A stretch of 64,000 bases of DNA from NCBI RefSeq assembly GCF_035222375.1, contig NC_085890.1:3348001-3412000 (forward strand), read 5' to 3'. Under the pieces are notes generated by a model. That model was given only the letters and a program-made list of their open reading frames with translations. It had not been told where the DNA came from and searched no databases. Shown here in pieces: positions 1-15,447 of the stretch. Source of the stretch: Podospora pseudocomata. Taxonomy: Eukaryota; Ascomycota; Sordariomycetes; Sordariales; Podosporaceae. Numbering within the stretch: position 1 is the first letter of the stretch; the number at the start of each line of letters is the position of its first letter. The translations under genes and the position numbers were made by a program.

Positions 1-1647
1 AGGTCGTGAGATATCCCTTGCATGTCTCTTCATCTACACCGAGACCGATGGGAGAGGAGGAAAAGCAAACGGGCCGACATGATGGGCCACATCTCGGCTG
101 TAAACATACTCAACAATGCAGACAAACATGTTCCTTCCAAGGCTGCCATAGATCGCTTGGCCTCTATTGAGATTGAAGATCAGACTCGGACACCTTCTCG
201 GTAGACCGGGTCCAGAGTACGAAGGTACCCAAACGCCCGGCACGGACGGATGAGCACAACAAAGTCCTACGAGCAGTCCTAGCGACGAGCCAGAGAGTCG
301 GAAATAAACAGAAGCATATCAGCCGTAGCGAAAACGCCAACCTCATCCACACTGTGAAAGATGAGATATATGCAATATGGCTTTAAATCTGACAAGCCGT
401 TATCGGTCCTGCCAAGACCAGCCCAATTAATACCTTAGGGCTCTGAAGCACAGCCGGCATGATCCCAAGTGATTTCCGGGATCCAACGCGATTCGATGTG
501 AGACTTTTGGATTGCATGTCGAGAGTTGACCGACGTTGCGCATTGCCATGCTCACAGACGGAAAGCAAGGCACCTCATGGAGAAATCGGGACACTGCCCC
601 TCACTCGATGCTCCACTTCCCTGCCTGACTGTGACTGTGTGACGGGGCTGAGAAGCACTGGCTATCAGCAAGACATTCCTTGATGGAATGAAGAATTGAT
701 CCCGTCTGTACTTCTCGTCCACGCCATCCCAACTTCCACCCGATATTCTCTCTCGCCCATCCCCGTAGTTCGGGAGTGCAGTACGGAGTACGGGCTGTTT
801 ATCTGATCAACAACACGGCTGTGCCACCTCAACCACGGTGTGAAAGTGAGCTACCCCGCAGCGCGCCACTTGGTCAAGCTATCGCTTGGCTTTGGGACTC
901 GGTGCATGGGCCAGGGTTCAACGACCAGGTGAACCTCGTCGTCAACAGTGGCCGATAGACAAACCTTGAGCAAAAGCTGAAAAAGTGGCCACAAGCAGGC
1001 GAGGTTCATGACAGCCTTGTTCCAGCCCGTGGAGGCGAAGCTCTTTCTTTGGATGACCACGGCACATATCAACCAAGACTTTTGGTAGAAGCGCAAAAGC
1101 CCGAATTAGCGCAGGCCTATCTTTGTGAGTCCTATTATTCCCGTTGCTTTGCCAATCCTCATTCATTCCCGGCATCTTCCCCTTCAGCAACAGCGCCCAG
1201 CAATAGAGAAGAGCATACCCAGCTCTAGTCCCCAGTGCGCCTCCACACCACCAACTCCCACAGCAACGCAAGTTGGGTGGATAGCCAACATTTCCACGCT
1301 TTGCTGCCAAACACTGCCCACCGACTCTCGCATCCCAGGTGCTGCAGTGGAAGGAAGGAGTCGCCGCAAGGTACCGTGGCCAAGTGTGTCTCCCCAGAGA
1401 GTTGTTTCCAAATGCGAAACACATCAACCCCGCCATAACCCAGCACTGACGACATCCCATCTCGAGTCGCTCGCAAACAGCAACCTCCGCGTCCTGATCG
1501 GCGGGCTGGTACGCCAGTGGCTCTTGCCCTACGACACTAGCCAACATCCTAAAGAGAAAAAGTCTTCCTAACAACCTCTGTTATCACAGTATCCCTTAAT
1601 AGTCCCCGTTTTCACCGCGCGCCCGGCCGCGCACCAACACCGCCGCC
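1..1647. other. Intergenic region and PKC1 5' leader
   Basis: No convincing gene is seen. Open frames here lack recognisable domains and overlap on both strands, as expected for non-coding DNA of this composition. The last several hundred bases are probably the promoter and leader of the downstream PKC gene. No specific regulatory site could be supported. Confidence 0.6.
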
Positions 1648-5566
<3,919 letters not shown>

Positions 5567-6384
5567 AGCGATGGAGGGCCGGATACTTTATGAGGGAGGT
5601 TACCAACTGGACTATCGTGAAGCCGACTGCGGTCTGTCTGTCGAAGTTTGTTGCCGACATGGCAACCACCAACACAGAGACGAGAATACTTTGTGCCTGC
5701 AACGTGGCTAGTTGTTTAACGCTGCTGTTTTGGTAATGAAAGGGGGCCGAGGGGAATTAGCATATACCCAGGGCACTTCGTGTCCAGCTGCGTTGTTTAT
5801 GAGGAGGGACAATCGTTTGACGGGAGGGGGAAGGCAGTGGGCATTATGACAGACCAGATTTGCTGCTTCGAGAGAGGGATCTAAGAACGACAAGGCGGCG
5901 GTAGGCAGGCTGACAAGTGAGGTGTCAAGAGAAGAACTGGAGGATGGCGTAATGGGTTGACAATGATGGAAGAAGCATATGTGAGTAGGTGGAGGGCGTG
6001 CTGTGCGACGTTTGGGTCTGGACAAGGCCAAGGTTAGGGTGGAAAAGACACCAGGGATGAAGGGTGGGGGGGCATTTTCTTGCAACTGTCTTTTTCTTCT
6101 TCTTGTATCAAGGCCGTTTTCTTTAGAAGTCAAGCAAATGAACGGGAGAGATGAAATGACCTTCTTTCACCGTACGGGGGTGCCTCTCTATATGTCATGG
6201 CAGTGTTTGCCAGGAAGGGAGATATCTTCCTTTTTATCCATATCCCCCCTTTTTTGGTGGTTGGTCAAGTTGGATGTTAACTCCCAACCCAACCAAGGTC
6301 TAATATACGGCACTCCATCTCTGGTTTTATTTACATGAATAGGTAGGGGGTTTTGGTATTTTACATTATAACCATTTTTGTAGC
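5567..6384. other. Intergenic region between convergent genes
   Basis: This is the shared 3' flank of PKC1 (+) and the She9-like gene (-). Short open frames have no recognisable domain. I see nothing else. Confidence 0.6.
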
Positions 6385-7869
6385 TTATGGGCTGCTGAAC
6401 CGCATCACCGCCAGCGCAACAGCCACCGCAACCGCAGCACCTGCCGCCGCGCCCTCGAGCGCGATAACCGACACATCCTTCATCCTCAGCGCTATCCTCC
6501 TGTCACTATACAAATCCATCGCGTCATCCCTGAGCAACTGGGGATCTTCCCAGTACTCCTGAAGCACCTCTTTCCAAGGCCTCTGGCCGCCTCCAAAGAG
6601 GCTGCTCCGCCTAAAGTCGTGCTCCAATGGGCGGGTGGCTTCCTCTTCTTCTGTTACCAAGGGGACGGCAGCACCATCTTCTTGTTCCTCCTCAATCAAA
6701 ACTGGCTCCTCCTCCACCACCACAGGCGCAGCCAGTTGTTGTCTCTGATGATGCTCCTTCACCACCTCCATCGCCGCCCTGACCTCCTTCAGCTCCCTCC
6801 TCACCTCCTCCATATTCTCCTTTTCCGTCTCCGCAATCCCCTTAATCATCCTCTTCCTCCTCCACGGCTCCGCCACAAACTGCAGAACCAAAAACAAGAC
6901 AAAGTTCACGCCCATCAACCCCCACGTCCCCCAAGTCGACTGCCTCCTTATCCTATCACTCCAAATCTGCTCCTCATGATACCGCCTCAGGATCCCCGCG
7001 TTCAGCTCAGCAGATATCCTGCTCTCGTTCGTCTCTGCCTCTGTCAGCTCCGCGCTCGCGGCAGAGACTTGCGCTTCGAGGGTGTGGTCCATTCGATAAA
7101 GCGAAGTGAATCGTTCCAGATCGGTCGGGTTCCAGGTGTCTTTTCTCGCGAGGAGGGCGGTGACCTCCCTCTGGGTCGAGGCGCGGTGGGTGGTGAGGGA
7201 CTTGTAGTTTTGGCGGGCGGCGCGGAGGCGGGCTTGGGCGGTGGAGAGGTCTGATTCCAGCTGGGCGTTGCGGGACTTTATGGCTTCGATGGCGGAGTAG
7301 CCTGTTAGGTCGTTTAGGGTTTGGGTTGCGACGAGGATGCGGGATTGGAACTGGTCCATGAAGGCGGAGAATTTGACTGAGAGGGAGTGGCGGTGGGAGT
7401 CGGTTACGGAGGGGAGTTCGGGTTCGGGGGGGTTGGGTTTTGAGGGGGAGGGGTTTGGGGATTCGGAGGGGGAAGGGTCGGGGGAGGAAGATTCGGGGGA
7501 GGAGGAAGGTGATTCGGAAGTTGGTTCTGATTTGGAGGGGTCGGCATCTTCTGTTGGTGGTGGTGATGAGGGGTCTGAAGGTGTGTTTTCTGTGCTGTGC
7601 TGGCTTTCGGGCTGGGGCGCGTTGAGGGGAATGGGCTCGCTTGGAGATCCGAGCTCAATGACAGGATCTGTCTCGGGTTGCGGTCGTTTTGGGGGAGGGC
7701 GGGCGGTTGAGAAGTGCCGTGGGAGACGGGCGTAGAGCCCAATGCCGAATCCAGCGCATGAGGTGTTATACCGGAAACATTGCGACGGTGGCAGCTGGGC
7801 TAGCGCTTTCCTCGTCGCCAATTGACTGAGAGGCCGGGCAGCCAGCCGCAAAGTTGTGTGAGGCGACAT
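6385..7869 (-). CDS. SHE9: She9/Mdm33-family mitochondrial inner-membrane protein
   Basis: An intronless frame of 494 aa is read from the ATG at 7869. The open frame extends further upstream but without an ATG. The N-terminus is rich in Arg, Ser, Ala and Leu and lacks acidic residues, as in a mitochondrial presequence. A Pro/Ser/Glu-rich low-complexity segment follows (about residues 60-155). Then comes the family core: a long coiled coil (about 160-300) containing WNPTDLERFTSLYR, followed by a membrane span at about 310-330 starting TWGTWGLMGVNF. A second Ala/Val-rich hydrophobic segment lies at the extreme C-terminus. In yeast, Mdm33/She9 is an inner-membrane protein needed for normal mitochondrial shape and proposed to act in inner-membrane division. 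Function here is inferred from the family. The gene is convergent with PKC1. Confidence 0.9.
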   Translation of the reverse strand: MSPHTTLRLAARPLSQLATRKALAQLPPSQCFRYNTSCAGFGIGLYARLPRHFSTARPPPKRPQPETDPVIELGSPSEPIPLNAPQPESQHSTENTPSDPSSPPPTEDADPSKSEPTSESPSSSPESSSPDPSPSESPNPSPSKPNPPEPELPSVTDSHRHSLSVKFSAFMDQFQSRILVATQTLNDLTGYSAIEAIKSRNAQLESDLSTAQARLRAARQNYKSLTTHRASTQREVTALLARKDTWNPTDLERFTSLYRMDHTLEAQVSAASAELTEAETNESRISAELNAGILRRYHEEQIWSDRIRRQSTWGTWGLMGVNFVLFLVLQFVAEPWRRKRMIKGIAETEKENMEEVRRELKEVRAAMEVVKEHHQRQQLAAPVVVEEEPVLIEEEQEDGAAVPLVTEEEEATRPLEHDFRRSSLFGGGQRPWKEVLQEYWEDPQLLRDDAMDLYSDRRIALRMKDVSVIALEGAAAGAAVAVAVALAVMRFSSP

Positions 7870-8383
7870 GAAGGATTCGGCTCGAGGCCGGGGAACGGCT
7901 GGAACGGTAACGACGTTGCGGGTGTGCCGGACGTGAGGAGAAGAGAGCTCTCGGGTGTCAATCGGATCCGTTGTTGATATTCCCTGGCATTCTGCCGCGG
8001 GTACCCCGCTGACCGCCCAGGTGCCAAGAGCAAAGACGTCATACCCTAACCCTGGCATCCATGTACCCTAAGGATTCAGGGGTACTCAGGGGTATTCAGG
8101 GGTAACGACATTCTGATCAGACCGTGGGTATGCGTCACGAAAGCCCAAGTTCGCCGCTTTTCGGTGTTGACTTCATATAAATCAGAAAGATGTGATGTGA
8201 TAGGCTTTTCTTCATCGACCAATCTAGCCAATATCATGGACCCAACTGTCACGAATTCCCCTGGTGAGTTCAGACGAGACACGGATCCACTCTGACGATA
8301 GTATGCCATCATGGCCTTTCGATCTATATGTTTGATCATCCCATACTCACAATTTTAATTTCGCTGCTTTCGAAGCCATCACC
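7870..8383. other. Divergent promoter region
   Basis: This stretch separates the She9-like gene (-) from the SDR gene (+), so it should hold both promoters. A short direct repeat of the type GGGGTA(C/T)TCA occurs near 8080-8102. I see no other structure. Confidence 0.5.
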
Positions 8384-9305
8384 ATGGATGAGTTCACAGG
8401 AAATCTTGAGGGCAAAGTTGCAATCGGTAAGGTACTCCTCCGCTGTTGACAGTGAACTATCCGAGATCTGACTCCATCCTGCCAGTAACCGGCGCCTCTC
8501 GCGGCATTGGGGCAACCATTGCAACCACACTCGCTCAACATGGGTGTGCTGTAGTAGTAAACTACAACAACTCCGCCGCAGAAGCCAAGATCCTGGGGAA
8601 ACAGATTAATAAGGACTACGATGTGACAACCTACGCCGTGCAGGCCGATGTCTCCAAACCCGAGGAAGTAGCCCAACTGTTTGAAAAGACTGTCAAAGTG
8701 CTGGGAAGGGTTGACATAGTTGTCAGCAACGCTGGCGTTGAGCATTTCGGCAATCTTGCTGCAGTGCAATCGGAGGAGATCGACCATGTCTTCGATGTCA
8801 ATGTCAAGGGCCAGTTCTTCGTCGCTCAACAAGCGGAGAAGTATATGGAGGAAAGGGGGAGGCTGATACTGACAAGCAGTGTTTCTGCCGTAATGGTATG
8901 TTCCCACGCCCTGGAGTTTCTTCTGTTGTTGAGTCTTACGCTGAGAAATATGGCCAGGGCGTACCACACCACACAATCTATGCGGCGTCCAAAGCGGCGG
9001 TTACGGGAATGACCAAGTGCCTGGCATGGGATTTTGGAAAGAAGAACATCACAGTGAATTGCATCGCAGCTGGCGGTGTCAAGAGTGATATGTATGACAA
9101 GAATGCAAAGGAGTACATGAAGGACGGGGATGAACTGAGTGTGGCGGAAATCGACGCTCGTATATCATCTTGGAGTCCACTAGGAAGGGTTGGGATGCCG
9201 GAAGATATTGCTGGTGTGGTTGCATTGCTGGCAAGCGATGAAGCAGGATGGATCACTGGACAGACCTTGCATGTTAGTGGAGGCGCTCACATGGCCACTG
9301 CCTAA
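8384..9305 (+). CDS. Short-chain dehydrogenase/reductase, naphthol-reductase type
   Basis: Three exons (8384-8426, 8486-8895, 8958-9305) give a 266-aa classical SDR. It shows the NADP(H)-binding motif TGASRGIG (about residues 16-23), the SNAG stabilising motif, a serine pair in ILTSSVS and the catalytic pair Y159/K163 in YAASK. The C-terminal half contains NCIAAGGVKSDMYD and a closing SGG motif. These features and the length resemble fungal tri- and tetrahydroxynaphthalene reductases and versicolorin reductases, which reduce polyphenols for melanin or toxins. No polyketide synthase or dehydratase lies nearby, so a role in melanin is not supported by context. It could equally be a general 3-oxoacyl-type reductase. 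The start is the first ATG upstream of the TGxxxGIG motif, and the first exon is only 43 nt. Confidence 0.88.
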
Positions 9306-9999
9306 GATTACAGCATTCATTACAGTTTGTTGTAAGACTAACCTTGTTTTGTTTCTTTTATTCTTTTTCCACTGATTTTGGCACATCATAAGGATGAACT
9401 GTTTCAGGCTGCGGTTGAAATTGGAATCTGAACAAACCTCAAGCTTGAATCCAGGAGAGGGTGACGACCTCTGAAGATTTGCCAATGCGGAATTTTGTTC
9501 GTGACATCTAATGATGATGGTGCTAAATAGGGTTAAGAGATGTAGCTAAATCAACCACACATTTTTGAAAGCCACTCAGATACTTAGATATTTAGGTACC
9601 TATACTTCAAGTGCCGGGAAATCTTGAAAAGCGCCTTAATATGGATACTGGAATGTTCATGAACCCAAAACCGCGGCTGATGCTGTTTCCTATTCATCGG
9701 GAATAGCCGCCCGTGAGAGCCGCAGCATGTTAACTATCGAAAGATTTTATCACATGATGTCTTCGTAGAAGCCTGCTTGTGTTTGTGGTCTGTAGGCACA
9801 CCTGCTGCATGGTGCTCCTCAGAATGACCGAGGTGCAGAAAGAAGACCGGGCAGGAGCGACTGGAGTCGGGTCACCAACAGCACTCCTCTTTCCGTTTCT
9901 ACACTCCATCTCAGGCATCTACTGGAGGCCCCTCACAGTTATTCTCCCCTCCTTCCTCGTTTTATTGTCTTCCACTATTCAAGTCTATTCACCGCAATC
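9306..9999. other. Intergenic region
   Basis: No gene or repeat was recognised. It probably holds the 3' end of the SDR gene and the old promoter of the kinase-like locus. Confidence 0.5.
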
Positions 10000-12363
10000 A
10001 TGCCATTCAGACCCAAAGAAGAGTTCCATTTGATGCTTCGAAGGATCAAGCGCACCAACTATGACGACCAGGATTTCTATGCGCAGCGAGACATCGTAGA
10101 TTGGATGGAAGCAGTCGAAAATGACAACAACGCATCGAACGCGGCTCTGCTTCTTACCAGCGTCTACGGCTTTGACTCGTTTGTGCCTGTACGAGAAGAA
10201 GATTTGGAGGGAGCGCTGGTTGTTTTTGCCTTTCTCATCCACATGAATTGCGGGGATCTCATATACATCTTCATGTCATACTTTCAAGACGACAGGCTTG
10301 ATCGAGACGTCCCCAGTGGGATTCGCGACGCCATCCGGTGCTGTCATCTGCGGCTTGAATCGCAGATACAACAGCTTATAGATCGGTTCGACGACGAGCG
10401 CTGGGCATTCGTGCTAGTTAGGGTTGAGGATATCTGCCGAAAAGCAAAAGTGCTGGAAACGGGTTTTTACATCCTCCCATTCTGCAGGAAGGAAGTCGTA
10501 AGACTTCCTGGACCTGTTCACACAGCGGTGAACAATGTTTAGATCCAGAGTGATCTCGTCTCGGGAGAGATCAGTGAGAAGTTTGAGGGGTCAGAGACGG
10601 AAGATAACGAGTTTGGTCAGGTAAGTTATCCCGTTCTATGTGAGATAAGTTCATATGCGTTTGCTCCAGTAGCGTGAGCTCTACTAAAAAAGACTCTTCC
10701 AGTGCTATCGTTTTCATATCAAAGCAACTATCGAGTGTTCAAGGATGAAATCAGCCACTTTGAGGGCATCGGAATGCTCAAAGGAGCGATTAAATGCCAT
10801 GGAAGCTTCCTGTACAAAGGCTCCGGTGATGGAGATTACGGGGAATGCCACATCCTTTCTGAGGGTGTCGAACAAAGTCTTCATGATCTCCTTGCCTCGG
10901 CAGCAGCACCAAGTACAAATCTCGAAATCGTCAACTCTTGGACTAGGATTTTCGGTGTGGCCGAGACTTTATCTGACCTGGAGAAAATGGAGTACAAATT
11001 TCCAAATGGAAAAGTCGTGCTGTCAAAAGGGTACGTTGCTGAAGTCAATTGTATGGTCACATCGCTGATTCTTGCCGGATAATCCAGATGGCATGATTAT
11101 ACCGACCCCAACAGCATCTTCTGGGTTGAGGACAGATTCAAGCTTGCAGACTTTAACCAATCCAAGTTTGAAGTAGAAAGGTCTTTGCATCGGCTCAACG
11201 TGGAGAAGACTCACAGGGCCTTTTTATCCGGTATGATATTTGTACATTTTGCACAGTACATATCCTCGCACCGGCTTATACTAAAATTACTCGTCCAGGT
11301 TCCCCAGAATGCACACCCGGGCGGCGGATAACGCAGTTTACCATGAAAGCATTGCACAGGATGACCATTTGGTCCCTGGGATGCGTTTTGTCCAGTTTTG
11401 CGACGTGGATTGTTTTCGGGCCAGACGGCTATGATAAATATCAGAGACTTCGTTCCCGTGCCATCCGCGCTATGCCAACAGCCCAGACCGACGAAGGTGT
11501 CTCACTTCATAAATGTGGCTTTCACGATGGCTTTGCGCTGTTGCAGTCAGTCAAAGACTGGCACCAGTTTTTGCGTCTCTCACTTAGGCTGTCAGACACC
11601 ATCACTGGCAAGGTGTTGGATCTTATTGAAACAAAGCTGTTGGTGAACCACCCCAAAGAGCGAATTTCATCAAGAGAGTTAGTCCGGGTGCTTGAGGAAA
11701 TTATTGTTCAAGCGAAACATGATTATGACACGGCTATAAAGAATCGCGAAATGCTCCCAGACGAATTCTTCAAGGATTTGCAGGATCTGGATATTGAAAA
11801 ATATGGAAGCACCCATGTCAGCGAAAGCCCCGACGCTGACAGCAGTGACGATGAAGAAGCAGCTCATGAAGCTCGGCAGTCCCAGTCTTCCCGCAGTGCT
11901 TGTTTGGACAGATCGTCAGTCAGCGGAGCGAAGTCACCTACCGATGACGAAAAAGACTGAGGAGGCGCCTAGTCCCAGGACTCAGCACAGAAAGCTATCA
12001 ATTTCTTCTGCAGAACAACACCAGCCTGCCTCAAGCGCAGATAGTGATGCAGCGACCCATCGCCCACCTAGTTCGAGCCGAAACCGAGACTCATCACCGG
12101 ATAATCACTCTGTTTCCAACCTTGAAAGAGACTCCTCGATGGATCGCAGGTCAACCCCAAGCCGTGACGGGAGTCCCTCTGTTGACGGCGAGCGAGACCT
12201 CTGGTCTTTTGGTTTTGGAATCCCGAAGGCTCGTGCTAAGGCTCGTGCGAAGGGCAGAAGCAAGAAAAAACCGCATCCAAGAAAAATGATGGATTTGATT
12301 GGGAAGCCTGGGGTCAGGCTGCTGCTCGTACCGACATGATGCCACCAGCAATGCCTGTTTAAG
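10000..12363 (+). pseudogene. Decayed fungal kinase-like (pseudokinase) gene
   Basis: The pieces match a fungus-specific family with an N-terminal helical region and a divergent protein kinase domain. The first part (from ATG 10000) contains RWAFVLVRVEDI and YILPFCRKE, typical of its N-terminal region. After an intron near 10621 come kinase-lobe remnants. Two introns (11031-11087, 11231-11298) join WHDYTDPNSIFWV and FKLADFN to SPEC and IWSLGCVLSSFATWI, the αF-helix signature. The usual HxDxKPDN catalytic loop is degenerate here, with neither the expected Asp nor Lys, so it would be a pseudokinase even if whole. An in-frame TAG lies at 10540-10542, the frame does not match cleanly across the first intron, and coding-like sequence continues after the stop near 11958 in other frames to about 12363. 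At least three disruptions suggest an inactive gene. Relatives often occur near HET and NLR genes, and a HET gene lies directly downstream. Confidence 0.65.
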
Positions 12364-12962
12364 CTGAGCAGAGTGGTGCATGATAAATCCTTGTACTAGC
12401 GGCTTCGGGAAGACTATCTTGTTTAGCGGGAAACACGAACAATGGTTGGTTTCATTTGTTTCTTTTCAGTATGATGACGATCCGATTTCTTGTCTGCTCC
12501 TCGGTGGCGTTCAGATTGGATATTGGTTGCATATATCGGCATTGAAATACCATCTTTTCTATCTTTTCGATTGGTTGCGGGCTTGGTGGTTATGAACAAG
12601 TCGACCGGACTCTTGATGTCCTCGAATTTATCGGCAGTAGGTATCGATGGAAAATCAGACGAACCATAACTCATGGTACAGCGGCTGTCGCCCCTGCACC
12701 GCCCTCGTCGGTAGCCTGCAATGGCCTGCCACACCCGTAAGGCACAGCACCTGGCAGACTAAGGTACCTCTGTGGCTCAGATTGCTACCCAACATGAAAC
12801 TATAAAGGAACCTAAGGCTGCGCAGCTTTTGACACGTCTCTTTTCCCTTCGTTATTATGGCCTTCCCCCTTCCTGATGTCCAGCCAAATTCACGATTCGT
12901 AGATCGGTACGGATACTTGACTTTGAGAAGCTGGCTTGAATCACAACTCAGGAGCCCTCTAA
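12364..12962. other. Intergenic region upstream of the HET gene
   Basis: No gene was recognised. It should hold the promoter of the HET-domain gene. Confidence 0.5.
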
Positions 12963-14828
12963 ATGTCTTCAACAGCAGAATCAGCCTCAAACGTGGCAGG
13001 AATCAGCTCTGCCAGAATGTTGTATGAATATGCACCCCTGCCCGAGAGTAACGCATTTCGCGTCCTGATTCTAGAGCCCGGTGGAGTTGACGACACTCTG
13101 TGTTGCTCTCTTGAGATAACAACCCTCAACAAGCCCATCCCGTACGAAGCCATCTCGTATGTATGGGGAAACACGCATCGGGACCACCCCATCCGCATCA
13201 ACGGCCGAGCCGGCCACATCACCGCCAACCTCTGCCGCGCGTTGCATCGGATGCGTTTACCCGACCAGTCCCGCGTCCTCTGGGCGGATTCCATCTGCAT
13301 CAACCAAGACGACCTGACGGAGCGGGCGAGCCAAGTACTGTTGATGAGTGAAATCTACGGGCAGGCAAGACGGGTGCTGCTGCACCTTGGTGAAGACAGC
13401 AACCAGGAGGGTGAGGTGGTCCGGTCCTTGGTGCATGAAATCGAGGCCATGGTTCTTGAAGGGGTCAGAGCAGCCGGGGAGTCGTGGGACACATTTCCAA
13501 CCCCCAGTCCGGAGGAGCGGGAGCAGTTCCTAGCAGACACGCGATGGGAGGCTTTCATCAACATGACGCATACGCCATGGTTCACACGCGGTTGGGTGAT
13601 CCAGGAGGCAGGTTCGGCGCGAAATGGGTTAATGCTGTGGGGGAAGACCGAGATCAGTTGGCAGTCGTTCGTGCGTGTTTATACCTGGATGGTCCGGAGG
13701 CTTCCACAGGTTCGGGTCAAATACCGGGACGGTGGCCGGGGAATGAACCGGCTCCATCTCGAGATGTACCGGCTGAGGCACAAGGGGGAGACCATGCCGC
13801 TCTACGCAAAACAGTCATCCCAGTTTGACTTTCTCATCGTGCTCCATGATGCTCGGGCTCTCTCTGTGCGGGACGCGCGGGATCGGGTGTATGCCTTCAT
13901 GTCACTGGCAACATCGGCCGGGCTAAGTCTCCACTTTCAACCGGACTATTCTGAACACAAGACAGCCAGAGACGTCTATTTGGACATGGCGAGAGATTAC
14001 GTCAACTCGATGGGGGATATCAGCCTGTTGCATTGTGTACAACACACCGGGAACAGTATGAACGAAAAGTTTCCCTCATGGGTACCTCGATGGGATCTCA
14101 ACCTATTCGACAACATCATCACTCACACGTCAGGCCCAGCTCTCATACCCACCGAGCTGAGACCTAGCGTTTCCCACGACAACGCCTTGGAAGCCAAGGG
14201 GCTCATGTTTGACGACATCATCTTCACGTCTGATGTGCTTTCGCGAGATGTCTCCATGAGCGACATCAAAATGCTCTGGAACCAGATGCTCGACCTTCTC
14301 CCTGTGGCATTCACCAACCCGTCACCCACTCATGGCAGTTTCGCAGCGTTATCATTTGCCCACGTGCTATCTGTGGGCCGATCATGGGGCGCTGAATGGC
14401 CCGAATGGGTGGAATGGAGGACTGCCTACATGGAGTACTTGTGCCAGGAAGAGCCTACAAGGCGGGATTCTGTCCCGCGGCCTCCTCCAGACATTGCTAG
14501 GAATGGTATCCAAGGATTCCACACCTACGCTCAGTGGAACGTCCATAATCGACGTATTGCTGTCACGAAAAGAGGGCTTTTCGCCTTGGTCCCCTCGCCT
14601 ACTCAGACTGGTGATATTTGCGGCGTGTTTCTCGGTGGGAAGGCGCCGTGCATATTGCGCAGAGCGATGACAGCTAGGACGTATCGGCTTGTTGGTGATG
14701 CGTGTATCCCTGTTAACGTATCACGTCCCAGCACAGGTGGTGGATTAGTAGTCTCGGTCGGAATTGAGAATAGCGGAAGGGACTTGTTGGATTGGAGTGT
14801 TGAAGAGGAGGATATTCGGCTTTGCTGA
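12963..14828 (+). CDS. HET-domain (heterokaryon incompatibility) protein
   Basis: A single exon encodes 621 aa. The HET domain occupies about residues 55-220 and shows its three hallmarks: YEAISYVWG, the LWADSICINQDD block and the MSEIYGQARRVLLHLG block, followed by TPWFTRGWVIQE. The remaining 400 residues are a variable C-terminal region common in HET proteins, with RDARDRVYAF just after the domain. From the family, HET proteins trigger regulated cell death when incompatible fungal cells fuse. The domain is TIR-like, and whether this protein acts in incompatibility or another immune response cannot be told from sequence. The frame is intact and the start is the first ATG, well upstream of the domain. 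The neighbouring decayed kinase-like gene and the more distant NLR fit a self/non-self gene neighbourhood. Confidence 0.93.
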   Translation: MSSTAESASNVAGISSARMLYEYAPLPESNAFRVLILEPGGVDDTLCCSLEITTLNKPIPYEAISYVWGNTHRDHPIRINGRAGHITANLCRALHRMRLPDQSRVLWADSICINQDDLTERASQVLLMSEIYGQARRVLLHLGEDSNQEGEVVRSLVHEIEAMVLEGVRAAGESWDTFPTPSPEEREQFLADTRWEAFINMTHTPWFTRGWVIQEAGSARNGLMLWGKTEISWQSFVRVYTWMVRRLPQVRVKYRDGGRGMNRLHLEMYRLRHKGETMPLYAKQSSQFDFLIVLHDARALSVRDARDRVYAFMSLATSAGLSLHFQPDYSEHKTARDVYLDMARDYVNSMGDISLLHCVQHTGNSMNEKFPSWVPRWDLNLFDNIITHTSGPALIPTELRPSVSHDNALEAKGLMFDDIIFTSDVLSRDVSMSDIKMLWNQMLDLLPVAFTNPSPTHGSFAALSFAHVLSVGRSWGAEWPEWVEWRTAYMEYLCQEEPTRRDSVPRPPPDIARNGIQGFHTYAQWNVHNRRIAVTKRGLFALVPSPTQTGDICGVFLGGKAPCILRRAMTARTYRLVGDACIPVNVSRPSTGGGLVVSVGIENSGRDLLDWSVEEEDIRLC

Positions 14829-15447
14829 ACGTGACAACAGAGACAGATTGCTTTGTAAGGTAATCTGACGATATGCACCTAAGCAATGTTAGTTCAAATT
14901 GTTTTTGCACCACGAGGCGTAAACTTACTTGTAGCATGGTCTCTTATGTCACCCGAACAACTGCCTACTTATCTAAAGGGCGTACACCATGAGGGTTTAA
15001 CCCGGTAGCCGATATACAAACACACACTCGGCGGCTCAACGCGTCAAGTGCGCATGTTGGGTAAGAAAGCCCATGCATGGAAAGTTGTCTGAGAAGGAAT
15101 TTTCGTTCTTGTGCCTCATTTGCAGCGTAATCACGGCGGTCTGGCTTCCTGCACGGGCTCGCTGGCGCGGCGGATTTGCCCATGACACGGGACGGGATAG
15201 CGGGAATAAACGGCGCTCTGCGGAGATTTGAAAAGTGGACCCGGGGCTGATAGCGCTAAAGCCCGGGAAGGCAGGCGCCTAGGCTGGATTCTGGACCGAT
15301 TTTGTGGACAACTGCCTGATACCAAAGTTCTCTTTGGCTGTATAAAACCTCTGCTTCTGAAGGGGTTTTTTGTTGTATACTGTTATCTATACTTGCCCTT
15401 TTCAATAGCCCGTCTTGAACACCTCGATTTATTATTCCACAGCCAAA
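14829..15447. other. Intergenic region upstream of DAO
   Basis: Contains the probable DAO promoter, with a CTGTATAAAACC TATA-like box at about 15339-15350, roughly 100 bases before the ATG. No gene was seen. Confidence 0.45.

Noticed and set aside
942-1574. Minus-strand 210-codon open frame before PKC1
   Set aside because: Composition is random-looking, rich in Cys and Trp, with no domain. It overlaps equally long frames on the other strand.
7870-8058. 63-codon upstream extension of the She9-like frame
   Set aside because: No presequence character at that end. The ATG at 7869 directly precedes a good presequence.
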